Positions 35,996 through 44,782 of a stretch of DNA of 64,000 bases are shown here, piece by piece (within the stretch, counting starts at the first letter, position 1; the number at the start of each line of letters is the position of its first letter). The notes beneath the pieces were generated by a model. The model was not told where the DNA came from. It worked only from the letters and a program-made list of their open reading frames with translations, and did not search any database. A program made the translations under genes and the position numbers. This stretch comes from Acinetobacter calcoaceticus (GTDB lineage: Bacteria > Pseudomonadota > Gammaproteobacteria > Pseudomonadales > Moraxellaceae): the NCBI RefSeq assembly GCF_900520355.1, contig NZ_LS999521.1:1178001-1242000 (forward strand), written 5' to 3'.

Positions 35996-36895
35996 ATGCC
36001 TAAACCGATCGTTGATGTCGCAATAGCCATCTTAATTCATCGTGGAAAAATATTAGTTGGATGGCGCGAAGAGCAGCAACATCAAGGTGGAAAGCATGAG
36101 TTTCCTGGTGGAAAGGTTGAGCAGGGGGAAACACCCGAAGAAGCCTGTCGCCGTGAAATCTATGAAGAAGTCGGTATCGGTTTAAAAGATTGGCATCAGT
36201 TTGATTATATTCACCATGAGTATGACGACATTATTGTCAATTTACATTTATTCCATAGTTATGTGCCTGATGAATTATTAAATCTTATTCATCAACCATG
36301 GGGATGGTACACACGGGAACAGCTACTTCACTTAAACTTTCCAAAAGCCAATAAAGACATCATAAAGCGACTCTATTGGCCTCATCTCATCAAAATCAGC
36401 CATACGCTTACGCCTGTAGAGCGTAGCAATACTTTATTGTACTGGCGTATAGAAGATGAATCTGAGCAGCAATATATAAAGCAATTAAGTGCTTTAGATG
36501 AAAATCAGTTATCAAACTTAATTATTAATACAGATATTTGGCAGCAGTTGAGCCCTGAGTTAAAGAAACAGATTAAGACCGTTCATTTAAAACAATCTCA
36601 GCTCATGAATTTGCAGAAGGGCGATTTAACAGTAGGCGTACGCTATATTGCCGCTTGTCATGATGCGGTTTCTTTAAAGCAGGCTGAGCAGATTGGTTGT
36701 GATGCTGTTTTTATTAGTCCTATACAACCAACAGCAACTCATCCAGAAGCTGTGGCATTAGGGTGGGAACGCTTTGCTGATCTAGCCCAAAAAAGCCAGA
36801 TTCCAGTTTTTGCATTGGGAGGAGTGCATCCTGATGATTTAGCCACTGCACAGCAGCATGGTGCATATGGCCTAGCAGGCATTCGTAATTTCTAA
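35996..36895 (+). CDS. Nudix hydrolase (MutT-like) fused to a thiamine-phosphate-synthase-like domain
   Basis: A 299-residue two-domain protein. The N-terminal Nudix domain holds the box G-G-K-V-E-Q-G-E...R-E-I-Y-E-E-V-G-I at about residues 37-62. It resembles MutT, which removes 8-oxo-dGTP. The C-terminal region (about 180-299) is a ThiE/TenI-like TIM barrel with C-D-A-V-F-I-S-P-I-Q-P-T, PVFALGGV and a glycine-rich end. This fusion is known in many Proteobacteria, often as mutT-like with DUF-type ThiE domains. The second half lacks an obvious full set of ThiE active-site residues, so catalysis there is doubtful. The ATG at 35996 has GAGAG upstream. Confidence 0.87.
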   Translation: MPKPIVDVAIAILIHRGKILVGWREEQQHQGGKHEFPGGKVEQGETPEEACRREIYEEVGIGLKDWHQFDYIHHEYDDIIVNLHLFHSYVPDELLNLIHQPWGWYTREQLLHLNFPKANKDIIKRLYWPHLIKISHTLTPVERSNTLLYWRIEDESEQQYIKQLSALDENQLSNLIINTDIWQQLSPELKKQIKTVHLKQSQLMNLQKGDLTVGVRYIAACHDAVSLKQAEQIGCDAVFISPIQPTATHPEAVALGWERFADLAQKSQIPVFALGGVHPDDLATAQQHGAYGLAGIRNF

Positions 36896-36904
36896 TAAGA
36901 AAAT

Positions 36905-36942
36905 AAAAAGCATTAAAAGCTAGAGAGCTTTTAATGCTTTTT
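36905..36942. terminator. 17-bp hairpin terminator overlapping a gene end
   Basis: Positions 36905-36921 pair perfectly with 36926-36942 around a 4-base loop AGAG. It follows the Nudix gene on the plus strand and contains the last codons and stop (36920-36922) of the converging TPR gene, so it can serve both. Confidence 0.88.
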
Positions 36943-37471
36943 GCGCTTCTTGAACAGTTTTTTGATTATTACGTTGTTGCCCAGCTTTTAAAATGGTCAA
37001 CCAAAGCTGCTTTTTCATGGCCTGACTTTGGGCAAAACTTAAACCACGTCGTGCTAAAGACTCAGCATTAGAATATTGCTGTTTATGATTTGCTGTAAGG
37101 GCAAGAAATAAATAAGTCTCAGCTGCTTGTGGTGCTAAACGCTGTGCTTGAAGTGCATAGCTTTCAGCTTCTGACCATTGCTGATTTTTGTAAGCTTGTT
37201 GTGTCTTTTGCATTAACACTTTAAATGCAGGTAACTGACTTCCATCATCATTAAAGCGTTGAAGCTTCTTTTGCTGCGGAACAATAACCTGCAAGTTCTT
37301 GCGGTGAATTTCTGGATGCTCATAAGGTGTAATTTTTACACCCGATGGAGTTTCCGTATTTTTCTTCACTGGCGGGGTTGGTGTTTTCTCTTTGGAGTCA
37401 GAATGATCAGGCAAAGTTGTACAGCCAACCATAAGAACAGCACCAATATAAAAAACACCTTTCTTCAACAT
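36920..37471 (-). CDS. TPR-repeat lipoprotein
   Basis: A 183-residue predicted lipoprotein. The signal peptide ends in the lipobox V-L-M-V-G-C with Cys at residue 17. A proline- and threonine-rich linker covers about residues 20-70, and two to three TPR-like helical pairs fill residues 90-183 (AEAYALQAQRLAPQAAETYL type). It resembles small tetratricopeptide lipoproteins found beside penicillin-binding protein genes. It lies 21 bp after the PBP1B gene on the same strand and is likely cotranscribed, so a role as a partner of PBP1B at the outer membrane is possible, like the LpoB idea; this is inference. AGGAAAG precedes the start. Confidence 0.78.
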   Translation of the reverse strand: MLKKGVFYIGAVLMVGCTTLPDHSDSKEKTPTPPVKKNTETPSGVKITPYEHPEIHRKNLQVIVPQQKKLQRFNDDGSQLPAFKVLMQKTQQAYKNQQWSEAESYALQAQRLAPQAAETYLFLALTANHKQQYSNAESLARRGLSFAQSQAMKKQLWLTILKAGQQRNNQKTVQEAQKALKAL

Positions 37472-37492
37472 ATCCTACTTTCCTGTTAACGC

Positions 37493-39889
37493 TTAGTTGT
37501 TATAACTACCACTTGAAATGACTCGTGAGTTGTTTGACAGATCTTGTTCCATCTGGCTTTCACTTTCACGAATATAACTGTCGGTATTATCATCCTGAGA
37601 GTCAAGCGTTGTGTTATCACTTTGTGGCGTATATGTTGGATCAACTTGATAATACGGCGCTCCACATGGCGTAGCACGATGTGGAACCGTGTGCGTTAGC
37701 ATCGGAATATACATAGCACCATCACAAGCCTGCGCAGATAAATCACCTGATGCACGATCAATCCACTGCCACTGTACAGTGTCTGGCTGACGTATATTTA
37801 CAGGAGTCTGACGTAATTGCTTCATCACATTAATCCATACGGGCAATGCACCAGATGAGCCCGTTAGGCCAGTAACTTTGTTGTCATCTAAACCTAACCA
37901 CACGACAGCCACATGATTACCTGAGTAACCTGCAAACCATGAATCACGTGTGTCGTTAGTCGTACCTGATTTACCTGCCAATTTTAACGCTGGAGATAAG
38001 CTGCTATAAGCTGCACGACCAGTACCCGAAGACATCACCTGTTGTAGGCCATAATTCATAATATAGCCGACAGAAGGATCAATCGTTTGTTGAACATTAA
38101 GGCCATAACGGTCAAGCAAACGACCATTCGCGTCTACGACAGATCGAATTGCACGAGTTGGATATTTAAAACCACCTGTAGCGAAGTTCTCATAGATTCC
38201 GAGCACTTCCATTGGTGACATATTGACTGCCCCAAGGAAAATTGAAGGGTAGGCAGGAATTGTTGATTCAACACCAAACTTTCTTAAATTATTGCTAAAT
38301 GTAGATAGACCAAATTCTTGACCCATGCGTACAGCAGATAGGTTATATGAATTTGCTAATGCTTCACTCAGGCTGACTACACCATGTCCACCACCACTGT
38401 AGTTTTTAGGAGTCCAGCTTTTTCCTCCATCTACAGGAACACTAATCGGCGCATCTTCAATTTGGCTTGCCCAGTTATAGCGTCCAGATTCAATAGCACT
38501 TAAATAAATCACAGGTTTCAATAAAGAACCGACTTGACGTTTCGCATCTAAAGCACGGTTAAAACCAGTGAAGTCTTGTGTAGAACCAACCGCTGCAACT
38601 AACTCGCCATTTTCAGGATGCGCAATCAGTACCGCGCCTTGTAAGTTTTTCAAACGCGCTGGATTACTGTTAGCCAAACGATCTACTGAAGCTTTAAATG
38701 CGTTTTGAACTTGAGTTTGAGTAATTGGATCTAAGGTCGTAAAAATACGTAATCCCTGATTGGTTAAATCACTTTCTTGATACTCTGTACGTAATTGACG
38801 ACGGACAATATCTAAAAAGTCTGGGAATTTTGCAGGGCCTAAACTTGGTTTACTTAACACATTTAAAGGACGTGCAATTTCATCTTCATATTCGGCTTGA
38901 GTTAAATAACCCATCACACGCATATTATTTAACACGGTATCGCGGCGTTTTTTTGCACCTTCAGGGTTTTTCCAAGGGTTATATAAAGAAGGACCTTGAA
39001 CCAAACCTACTAAATAAGCTTGTTGTGCAACACTAAGTTCACGTAGCGGTAAACCGAAATAAAATTGTGAAGCCAAACCATAGCCATTAATTGAATAGCT
39101 ACCATTTTGACCAAGGTTTACTTCATTTAAATAGGCTTCTAAAATTTCATCTTTGCTGTAATGCAGTTCGATGAGTAAAGCCATTAACGCCTCATTAACT
39201 TTACGTTTTAATGTGCGTTCTGGAGTGAGATAGAAATTTTTAACTAATTGCTGAGTCAGGGTTGATCCACCTTGACGTTTTCCACCTGTGACATTACTGA
39301 CCAATGCACGAGCCGTACCGCGAATTGAAATACCATGATGATGATAAAAATTACGGTCTTCTGTAGAAATTAAAGCTTCAATGAGTGGTTTAGGGACATT
39401 ATTCAGTTTAATGAGTACACGATCTTCATTGTGTTGAGGATAAATTCCTCCAATGAGTAGCGGTTCTAAGCGCGCAACGCCTGTTGAAGAAGGTTTGGTA
39501 CTTCGAACTTCAACAACTTGATCATTGGCAAAACTTAACTCTAGTACTTGCTCTGGTTCAACACTATCACCGTAGTCAAAACCACGTGTGTGGATATACA
39601 TATTGCTGCCTTGAGCAACATAACTTCCAGACTTGTCATAATTACTTGAAGTTTTGTAACCCAATAGCTTTAATTCTTGAGTGAAATTTGCTTGAGAAAT
39701 AGGCGCGTTGTTATAAATTTCCAAAGGTCGTGCAAACACTTTGGCAGGAATATCCCAACGCTGTCCTTCAAATTTTTCACGGATAATATTATCTAAACGA
39801 ATCAGATAGATACTAAGAGCAATAAAAGCACCAATGATTAAAATCGAAAAGATTAGTGCAAAGAAACCGATACCACGTTCAAACTTCAT
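37493..39889 (-). CDS. mrcB: Penicillin-binding protein 1B (bifunctional class A PBP)
   Basis: A 798-residue class A PBP. Residues 11-31 are the membrane anchor. A UB2H-like domain follows, then the glycosyltransferase with catalytic Glu in ISTEDRNFYHHHG near residue 170 and G-G-S-T-L-T-Q-Q-L. The transpeptidase has the nucleophile motif S-x-x-K as GSLLKPVIY near 457, SYN near 510, and KSGTTNDT near 650. It polymerises and cross-links peptidoglycan in the periplasm. It is the first gene of a two-gene unit with the TPR lipoprotein. The UB2H-like region and length favour PBP1B over PBP1A. The C-terminal 40 residues are Asp/Ser-rich and unstructured. Confidence 0.94.
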   Translation of the reverse strand: MKFERGIGFFALIFSILIIGAFIALSIYLIRLDNIIREKFEGQRWDIPAKVFARPLEIYNNAPISQANFTQELKLLGYKTSSNYDKSGSYVAQGSNMYIHTRGFDYGDSVEPEQVLELSFANDQVVEVRSTKPSSTGVARLEPLLIGGIYPQHNEDRVLIKLNNVPKPLIEALISTEDRNFYHHHGISIRGTARALVSNVTGGKRQGGSTLTQQLVKNFYLTPERTLKRKVNEALMALLIELHYSKDEILEAYLNEVNLGQNGSYSINGYGLASQFYFGLPLRELSVAQQAYLVGLVQGPSLYNPWKNPEGAKKRRDTVLNNMRVMGYLTQAEYEDEIARPLNVLSKPSLGPAKFPDFLDIVRRQLRTEYQESDLTNQGLRIFTTLDPITQTQVQNAFKASVDRLANSNPARLKNLQGAVLIAHPENGELVAAVGSTQDFTGFNRALDAKRQVGSLLKPVIYLSAIESGRYNWASQIEDAPISVPVDGGKSWTPKNYSGGGHGVVSLSEALANSYNLSAVRMGQEFGLSTFSNNLRKFGVESTIPAYPSIFLGAVNMSPMEVLGIYENFATGGFKYPTRAIRSVVDANGRLLDRYGLNVQQTIDPSVGYIMNYGLQQVMSSGTGRAAYSSLSPALKLAGKSGTTNDTRDSWFAGYSGNHVAVVWLGLDDNKVTGLTGSSGALPVWINVMKQLRQTPVNIRQPDTVQWQWIDRASGDLSAQACDGAMYIPMLTHTVPHRATPCGAPYYQVDPTYTPQSDNTTLDSQDDNTDSYIRESESQMEQDLSNNSRVISSGSYNN

Positions 39890-40075
39890 AAAAATGAGAT
39901 AAAAACCCTAACAATGCCTGTAATGATGCGATAGCTTGTCATCAATTTGCAATGATAAAACTGTGAATAATTGGAAAAGTTAGATTGAATTTTACAGCAT
40001 CTTGTAGTTATGTTTTTTTAAATTAATCGGGTTAATGTTATTATAGGCGAGTATCGCAGCGGAGCTTACTCATTC

Positions 40076-40984
40076 GTGCAAATTTCACATAAGTCCTTCA
40101 GAAACGTCGGGTTAATCGGTCGACCAGATAAATCATCAGTTGTAGAAACACTATGTTTAATTCATGATCATTTGTTGAACTTAGGTTTGAACCCCATTTT
40201 TGATCAGGAAACAGCCGAATTAGTGCCTTATGATCATGCACAGATAGTAAGTCGCCATTTATTAGGTGAAGTTGCTGATTTAGTTATTGTGGTTGGAGGC
40301 GATGGTTCGCTACTCCATGCGGCGAGAGCGTTGGTCCGTTACAATACGCCTGTAATAGGCATCAACCGTGGACGACTAGGTTTTTTAACTGATATCAAAC
40401 CTTCAGAAGCGATTTTTAAACTTGATCAAGTCCTTCAAGGGCATTTTCAACTTGATCGCCGTTTCTTACTTGAAATGGAAGTACGAACAAATGGCGAAGT
40501 TATTTATGATGCAATCGCTTTAAATGATGTTGTTTTGCATTCGGGTAAGTCCGTCCATATGATTGACTTTGAACTCAACATTGATGGTCAATATGTTTAT
40601 CGTCAGCATAGTGATGGTTTAATTGTTTCTACTCCAACAGGATCAACTGCCTATGCTTTATCAGGTGGTGGACCAATTTTACATCCAAGTATGGATGCGA
40701 TTGCATTAGTTCCAATGCATCCCCATACATTGTCATCACGTCCCATCGTAGTCGGCGGGCAAAGCGAAATTAAAATTGTTATTCGCGAAAATCGAGTTTT
40801 GCCGATGGTGAGTGCTGATGGACAACATAGTATATCGCTGAATGTCGGAGATAGTTTACACATCCGTAAACATCCATTTAAACTAAGTTTATTGCATCCA
40901 CCAGGTTATGATTTCTATATGGCCTGCCGTACCAAACTTGGTTGGAACCAAGATTTTGAATCTTTTCAAAGAGATGAATCATGA
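40076..40984 (+). CDS. nadK: NAD kinase
   Basis: A 302-residue ATP-dependent NAD kinase that makes NADP+. The nucleotide-binding GGDGSLLHAAR is near residues 69-79 with the catalytic Asp in G-G-D-G. INRGRLGFLTD is near 97 and STPTGSTAYALSGGGPI near 185. The start is a GTG at 40076 with GGAG eleven bases upstream, in agreement with the family N-terminus. The following DUF1315 gene overlaps the stop by four bases, so they are coupled. Length is normal for bacterial NadK. Confidence 0.95.
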   Translation: MQISHKSFRNVGLIGRPDKSSVVETLCLIHDHLLNLGLNPIFDQETAELVPYDHAQIVSRHLLGEVADLVIVVGGDGSLLHAARALVRYNTPVIGINRGRLGFLTDIKPSEAIFKLDQVLQGHFQLDRRFLLEMEVRTNGEVIYDAIALNDVVLHSGKSVHMIDFELNIDGQYVYRQHSDGLIVSTPTGSTAYALSGGGPILHPSMDAIALVPMHPHTLSSRPIVVGGQSEIKIVIRENRVLPMVSADGQHSISLNVGDSLHIRKHPFKLSLLHPPGYDFYMACRTKLGWNQDFESFQRDES

Positions 40985-41253
40985 ATATTGAACAAATGCT
41001 ATCTGTTTTAAACCCTGAAATTGTAGAGCGTTTAAAAACAGCAGTAGAAATTGGTAAATGGCCAAATGGCGTTGTTTTAACAAAAGAGCAGCGTGAAACT
41101 TGTATGCAAGCTGTCATCGCTTGGGAATTAAAGAACTTACCGGAAGAAGAACGTACTGGTTATATTGACCGCGGTAAGAAAGAAGAAGGTGAAGTTTGTG
41201 AAGATGATCATCACAAGCATGAGCCAGAATTTAAGCCAATTCGTTTTGTTTAA
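40981..41253 (+). CDS. YeaC-like DUF1315 family protein
   Basis: A 90-residue protein of the DUF1315 (E. coli YeaC) family. The core is M-L-S-V-L-N-P-E-I-V-E-R-L-K-T-A-V-E-I-G-K-W-P-N-G, followed by Q-R-E-T-C-M-Q-A-V-I-A-W-E. The C-terminus is rich in Glu, Lys and His (DDHHKHEPEF), a possible metal-binding tail. It overlaps nadK by four bases (ATGA), so it is translationally coupled to it. A conserved biochemical role is not known to me; the pairing with nadK may simply be chromosomal habit. A terminator follows directly. Confidence 0.82.
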   Translation: MNIEQMLSVLNPEIVERLKTAVEIGKWPNGVVLTKEQRETCMQAVIAWELKNLPEEERTGYIDRGKKEEGEVCEDDHHKHEPEFKPIRFV

Positions 41254-41259
41254 TTTAAG

Positions 41260-41287
41260 AAGCTCAGTGATTACTGGGCTTTTTTTA
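41260..41287 (+). terminator. Terminator of nadK-DUF1315
   Basis: AAGCTCAGT (41260-41268) and ACTGGGCTT (41273-41281) form a stem with one G-U pair, followed by a run of seven T. Confidence 0.86.
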
Positions 41288-41315
41288 TGTTTATCAAAAT
41301 ATAATAAAGAATCCT

Positions 41316-41723
41316 ATGAAACGTTTAAAACCTATTTACGTACTATTATTTCTAATATTGTTTAGTGGTGCTGCATTAGCCAAACAGCCAATTGAATGTT
41401 TACTCAACGTGAAGGTTGTTGCGAGTCGGAAATACACTCCACCTCAAGCTAAATATACAAGTATAAAGAACGACGGTTATCCCATGTTATTGATTGGGAT
41501 TCAGGTGCTGGAGTCGCAAACAATACGAAGCTCCCAAAAGATCAAAGCGCATCATTTATATTGTAAGACACTTATTGGTCAACAACGAGATGCTTATCTT
41601 TCGGGTTCCTACGATTCTAATAAGATTACAATCAAAATAGGTGATCACTTGAAACTAAGAAATATTCATTCTTCAGGTCAGGAATATCCATTTTGGCCAG
41701 ATTTTTATTATATTGAACCTTAA
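41316..41723 (+). CDS. Small secreted hypothetical protein
   Basis: A 135-residue protein with an N-terminal signal peptide ending near residue 22 (A-A-L-A), so it is probably periplasmic. The mature part has two cysteines (near 27 and 86) that could form a disulfide, and a beta-rich look. I do not recognise the family. The last stretch has EYPFWPDFYYIEP, rich in aromatics. The gene stands alone between the nadK operon terminator and a converging YbiB-like gene, so context gives no function. Confidence 0.72.
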   Translation: MKRLKPIYVLLFLILFSGAALAKQPIECLLNVKVVASRKYTPPQAKYTSIKNDGYPMLLIGIQVLESQTIRSSQKIKAHHLYCKTLIGQQRDAYLSGSYDSNKITIKIGDHLKLRNIHSSGQEYPFWPDFYYIEP

Positions 41724-41724
41724 A

Positions 41725-41751
41725 ACCAAGGCTATCCGATATAACCTTGGT
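41725..41751. terminator. Inverted repeat between converging genes, weak terminator
   Basis: ACCAAGG (41725-41731) pairs with CCTTGGT (41745-41751), with three more pairs inside. There is no T run, so termination is uncertain. Confidence 0.4.
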
Positions 41752-41761
41752 CATTCATATA

Positions 41762-42760
41762 TTAGAAACGACTATTCCATAATGCTTTTGCTTTCAGCAT
41801 TGCCTCTTCAAAACTAGTAACAACTCCCATGGTATATAGTGCAATTCCGATGGTTTCTGTTACTGCCATTTCTCCATATTCATGATGCTGCTGACCTAAC
41901 CATACTGCTTTAAAAGTTGCTAAATCTAATTCTTCTTCAGTTGGACTACGTTCAGGTGTGAGCTTTGGTAACTCATGTTCATAGAGTTCACCATTTTTAA
42001 TGCCACAAATGAGTGTTTTGGCATCCGGATTTCGCTCAAATTCACCGCCTTCACCCTTAATGACTGCACTATTTTGATAGCCTAAGCGCAGTGCACTATG
42101 TTGATGGGAAGTTCTATAAGCTGGATGGAATATAGCTTGTAAGGTGACCTTTGCATTAAAAGGATTTATTAAGCGGGCTAAAGTATGAATAGGCGAACGT
42201 AATCCCATCACATTTCTCAAGGAAATCAGTTCACTTAAAACAGGTGAAATCACGTCTAATGGTAAGTATGCGAAATTTTGCTCTGTTAGATGTGTACGAA
42301 CGTCTTGTTCTGAATGACAAATTGGATAATCAAGATATTCTAAAACCTGCTCGGTATAAACTCGATTCAGTGTGTGACCTGATGCGCCGTGCATGACAAT
42401 TTTATAACCGTGCTGTGCAAGGGTGAGGGCTGCTAACAAAAACCATGGGTAGTGTTTACGTTTACCTGCATAGGATGACCAGTCTAGATCGACATCTAAA
42501 GGCTTAAAATTAAGCTGGTCTCTAGTCGCTTGAACAAATCCCGCGAGTTCATCAATAGATTCTTCTTTAACCCGAAGCAGCATTAAAAAAGCGCCTAACT
42601 GCACATCAAGCACTTCACCTTTTAAAATCATGGTAAATGCCTGATAAGCTTCTTCATAGCTTAAAGAGCGTGAACCACTTTTTCCTTTCCCTAAAATACG
42701 GACATATTGAGCAAAGGGGTGTTCAGCATCTTTATAAATATTACGTTTAGTATTCATCAT
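41762..42760 (-). CDS. YbiB/TrpD2-like phosphoribosyltransferase-fold protein
   Basis: A 332-residue protein of the glycosyltransferase family 3 (anthranilate phosphoribosyltransferase-like) fold. It has an N-terminal helical domain with KGEVLDVQLGAFLMLLRVKEES near residues 49-70, GASGHTLNRVYTEQVLEYLDYP near 125-146 and KGEGGEFERNPDA near 233. Compared with TrpD, the usual GTGGD phosphate loop is replaced by HGASG, which fits YbiB/TrpD2. YbiB binds nucleic acid and is DNA-damage induced in E. coli; whether it has enzyme activity is unclear. No trp gene lies near, so an anthranilate role is unlikely. Confidence 0.82.
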   Translation of the reverse strand: MMNTKRNIYKDAEHPFAQYVRILGKGKSGSRSLSYEEAYQAFTMILKGEVLDVQLGAFLMLLRVKEESIDELAGFVQATRDQLNFKPLDVDLDWSSYAGKRKHYPWFLLAALTLAQHGYKIVMHGASGHTLNRVYTEQVLEYLDYPICHSEQDVRTHLTEQNFAYLPLDVISPVLSELISLRNVMGLRSPIHTLARLINPFNAKVTLQAIFHPAYRTSHQHSALRLGYQNSAVIKGEGGEFERNPDAKTLICGIKNGELYEHELPKLTPERSPTEEELDLATFKAVWLGQQHHEYGEMAVTETIGIALYTMGVVTSFEEAMLKAKALWNSRF

Positions 42761-43260
42761 AGTTCAAAAGCAATAAAAATGTGGGATGTAGGCAGCTCAA
42801 AATGAAATGTCCACAAGTGTTTAATCAATATGACATAAAAAACCGCTGAAAAAATATCAAAAGTGTTTCTTATACTAAAGTCTTAGAGCTTCCTGAGTGT
42901 TTTTTGTGCGTATTAGCCAAAAAATTAACCGAATTGTTATTTAATTCGAGTAAACTTTCTTGTGCTTTTTTGAGCACTCATATCATAATTTTCTGTGATT
43001 CTCCTATATCTTCAGCTTTTTATTGAAAGAGTAAGAGGTTATTTCTAACTACTCAAAGTGGTTAGAAACTTTAGGTATTCTCCTGTTTTAGAAAACAACT
43101 TTTTTGTTTTCATTGAGGTAGTAGGAAGGTTTTTTGTTTACAAAGAACCGTTTCCCTTTTGCGGTGTTCATGTGAAAGGTTAGGGCTGTGTATTCGTAAA
43201 GAATAGACGTTTCATTTTGGTATTTCCAACGGACTTGGAAATATAGATTGAAGTAAAGTT
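42761..43260 (+). promoter_or_regulatory. Long upstream region of the dicarboxylate symporter gene with four inverted repeats
   Basis: A 500-bp gene-free stretch. It holds GTGCT/AGCAC at 42962-42977, TTTCTAACTACT/AGTGGTTAGAAA at 43042-43068 with a 3-base centre, GAAAACAA/TTGTTTTC at 43091-43111, and TATTTCCAA/TTGGAAATA at 43221-43243. The last ends 17 bases before the ATG at 43261. I see no open reading frame of note. The repeats may be operators or RNA hairpins in an untranslated leader; the sequence does not tell which. Confidence 0.5.
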
Positions 43261-44619
43261 ATGGCTAAAAAACCGATTTATAAATCACTTTATTTTCAAG
43301 TGATTGTTGCGATTATTGCGGGTGTTTTGGTAGGGCATTTTTCCCCAAGCACAACGCAAATTGTCAATGGTGTCGAACAACATATCCCAGGTTTAGGTGA
43401 GCAACTCAAGCCATTAGGTGATGCCTTTATTCGTTTGATCAAGATGATCATTGCCCCTGTTATTTTCTGTACCGTGGTAAGCGGTATTGCTGGCATGGAA
43501 AGCATGAAGTCAGTCGGGAAAACGGGCGGCGTTGCATTATTATACTTTGAGATCGTTTCAACAGTTGCACTTCTGATTGGCCTTGTTGTAATTAACATTG
43601 CTAAACCAGGTGTAGGAATGAATATCGATCCTACAACGCTAGACACCTCGGGCATTCAAAAATACGTCAGTTCTGGTGAGTCACAATCTACCATTGATTT
43701 CTTAATGCACATTATTCCAGATACGGTTGTTGGTGCATTTGCAAATGGTGAAATCTTACAAGTCCTTCTTTTTGCAATTCTCTTTGGGTTTGCTTTACAT
43801 AAGTTAGGTGATGCTGGACGTCCAGTTTTAAAATTTATTGATCAAGTTGCACATGTGTTCTTTAACATTGTGAATATGATCATGAAACTGGCTCCGATTG
43901 GTGCATTTGGTGCGATGGCATTCACCATCGGTAAATATGGCGTTGGTTCACTCGTACAATTAGGGCAATTAATTCTCTGTTTCTATATTACATGTTTACT
44001 CTTTATCTTCTTGATCTTGGGTACAATCAGCCGTATTAGTGGATTCAGTATCCTCAAGATGATTCGCCTGATTCGTGAAGAGCTATTAATTGTACTTGGT
44101 ACATCTTCTTCTGAATCTGTTCTGCCGCGTATGTTACGTAAACTTGAAATTGCAGGTTGTGAAAAATCAGTCGTCGGTTTAGTCATTCCAACAGGTTATT
44201 CATTTAATCTTGATGGCACGTCAATTTATTTGACCATGGCTGCAATCTTTATTGCTCAGGCAACGAATACACAGCTTGATATTCAACATCAGATCACTTT
44301 ATTGCTGGTTCTCTTAATTTCATCTAAGGGTGCTGCAGGTGTAACGGGCTCTGGCTTTATTGTGATGGCAGCAACTTTATCTGCTGTAGGACATATTCCA
44401 GTTGCAGGTTTGGCATTGATTTTAGGTATTGATCGGTTCATGTCAGAAGCCCGTGCTTTAACCAACCTTGTTGGTAACTCTTTAGCAACGATTGTGGTTG
44501 CTAAATGGGTCGGCGCTTTAGATAAAGATAAGCTCAACGATGCCTTAAATAATCCTGATGAAGTCGACAGAAAAATGATGGAACCAAAAACTCCTCAAGT
44601 CGCTGAAGGTCTAGATTAA
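43261..44619 (+). CDS. dctA: Dicarboxylate/amino-acid:cation symporter (DctA-like)
   Basis: A 452-residue DAACS (SLC1-like) transporter with eight helices and two re-entrant hairpins. The first hairpin has [16 protein letters not shown] near residue 283, and the second is [19 protein letters not shown] near 358, with the Na/substrate motif [12 protein letters not shown] near 316-326. These match DctA for C4-dicarboxylates; glutamate/aspartate GltP is the main alternative. It sits in the inner membrane. The 500-bp leader with repeats suggests regulated expression, perhaps by carbon source. A strong terminator lies 17 bases past the stop. Confidence 0.9.
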   Translation: MAKKPIYKSLYFQVIVAIIAGVLVGHFSPSTTQIVNGVEQHIPGLGEQLKPLGDAFIRLIKMIIAPVIFCTVVSGIAGMESMKSVGKTGGVALLYFEIVSTVALLIGLVVINIAKPGVGMNIDPTTLDTSGIQKYVSSGESQSTIDFLMHIIPDTVVGAFANGEILQVLLFAILFGFALHKLGDAGRPVLKFIDQVAHVFFNIVNMIMKLAPIGAFGAMAFTIGKYGVGSLVQLGQLILCFYITCLLFIFLILGTISRISGFSILKMIRLIREELLIVLGTSSSESVLPRMLRKLEIAGCEKSVVGLVIPTGYSFNLDGTSIYLTMAAIFIAQATNTQLDIQHQITLLLVLLISSKGAAGVTGSGFIVMAATLSAVGHIPVAGLALILGIDRFMSEARALTNLVGNSLATIVVAKWVGALDKDKLNDALNNPDEVDRKMMEPKTPQVAEGLD

Positions 44620-44636
44620 TTCAAATAAACCTATAT

Positions 44637-44664
44637 AAAAAAGGAAGCTAAAGCTTCCTTTTTT
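44637..44664 (+). terminator. Terminator of the dicarboxylate symporter gene
   Basis: GGAAGCT (44643-44649) pairs with AGCTTCC (44652-44658), flanked by six A and six T. Confidence 0.9.
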
Positions 44665-44782
44665 ATTGGCTGACTGAAAAGTACAGTTTTAATGAGCGGC
44701 TATGCCATGACAGTGGCTAAAAAAATGATTAGCATGCACAACAACGAGATTCGATAAAACAATAAAGCTGAAGGAAAATATT

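Noticed and set aside
35860-36030. Upstream extension of the hemP frame to 113 residues
   Set aside because: The extension crosses the Fur box and the divergent gene start; the ATG at 35859 has a proper GGAG and gives the family length.
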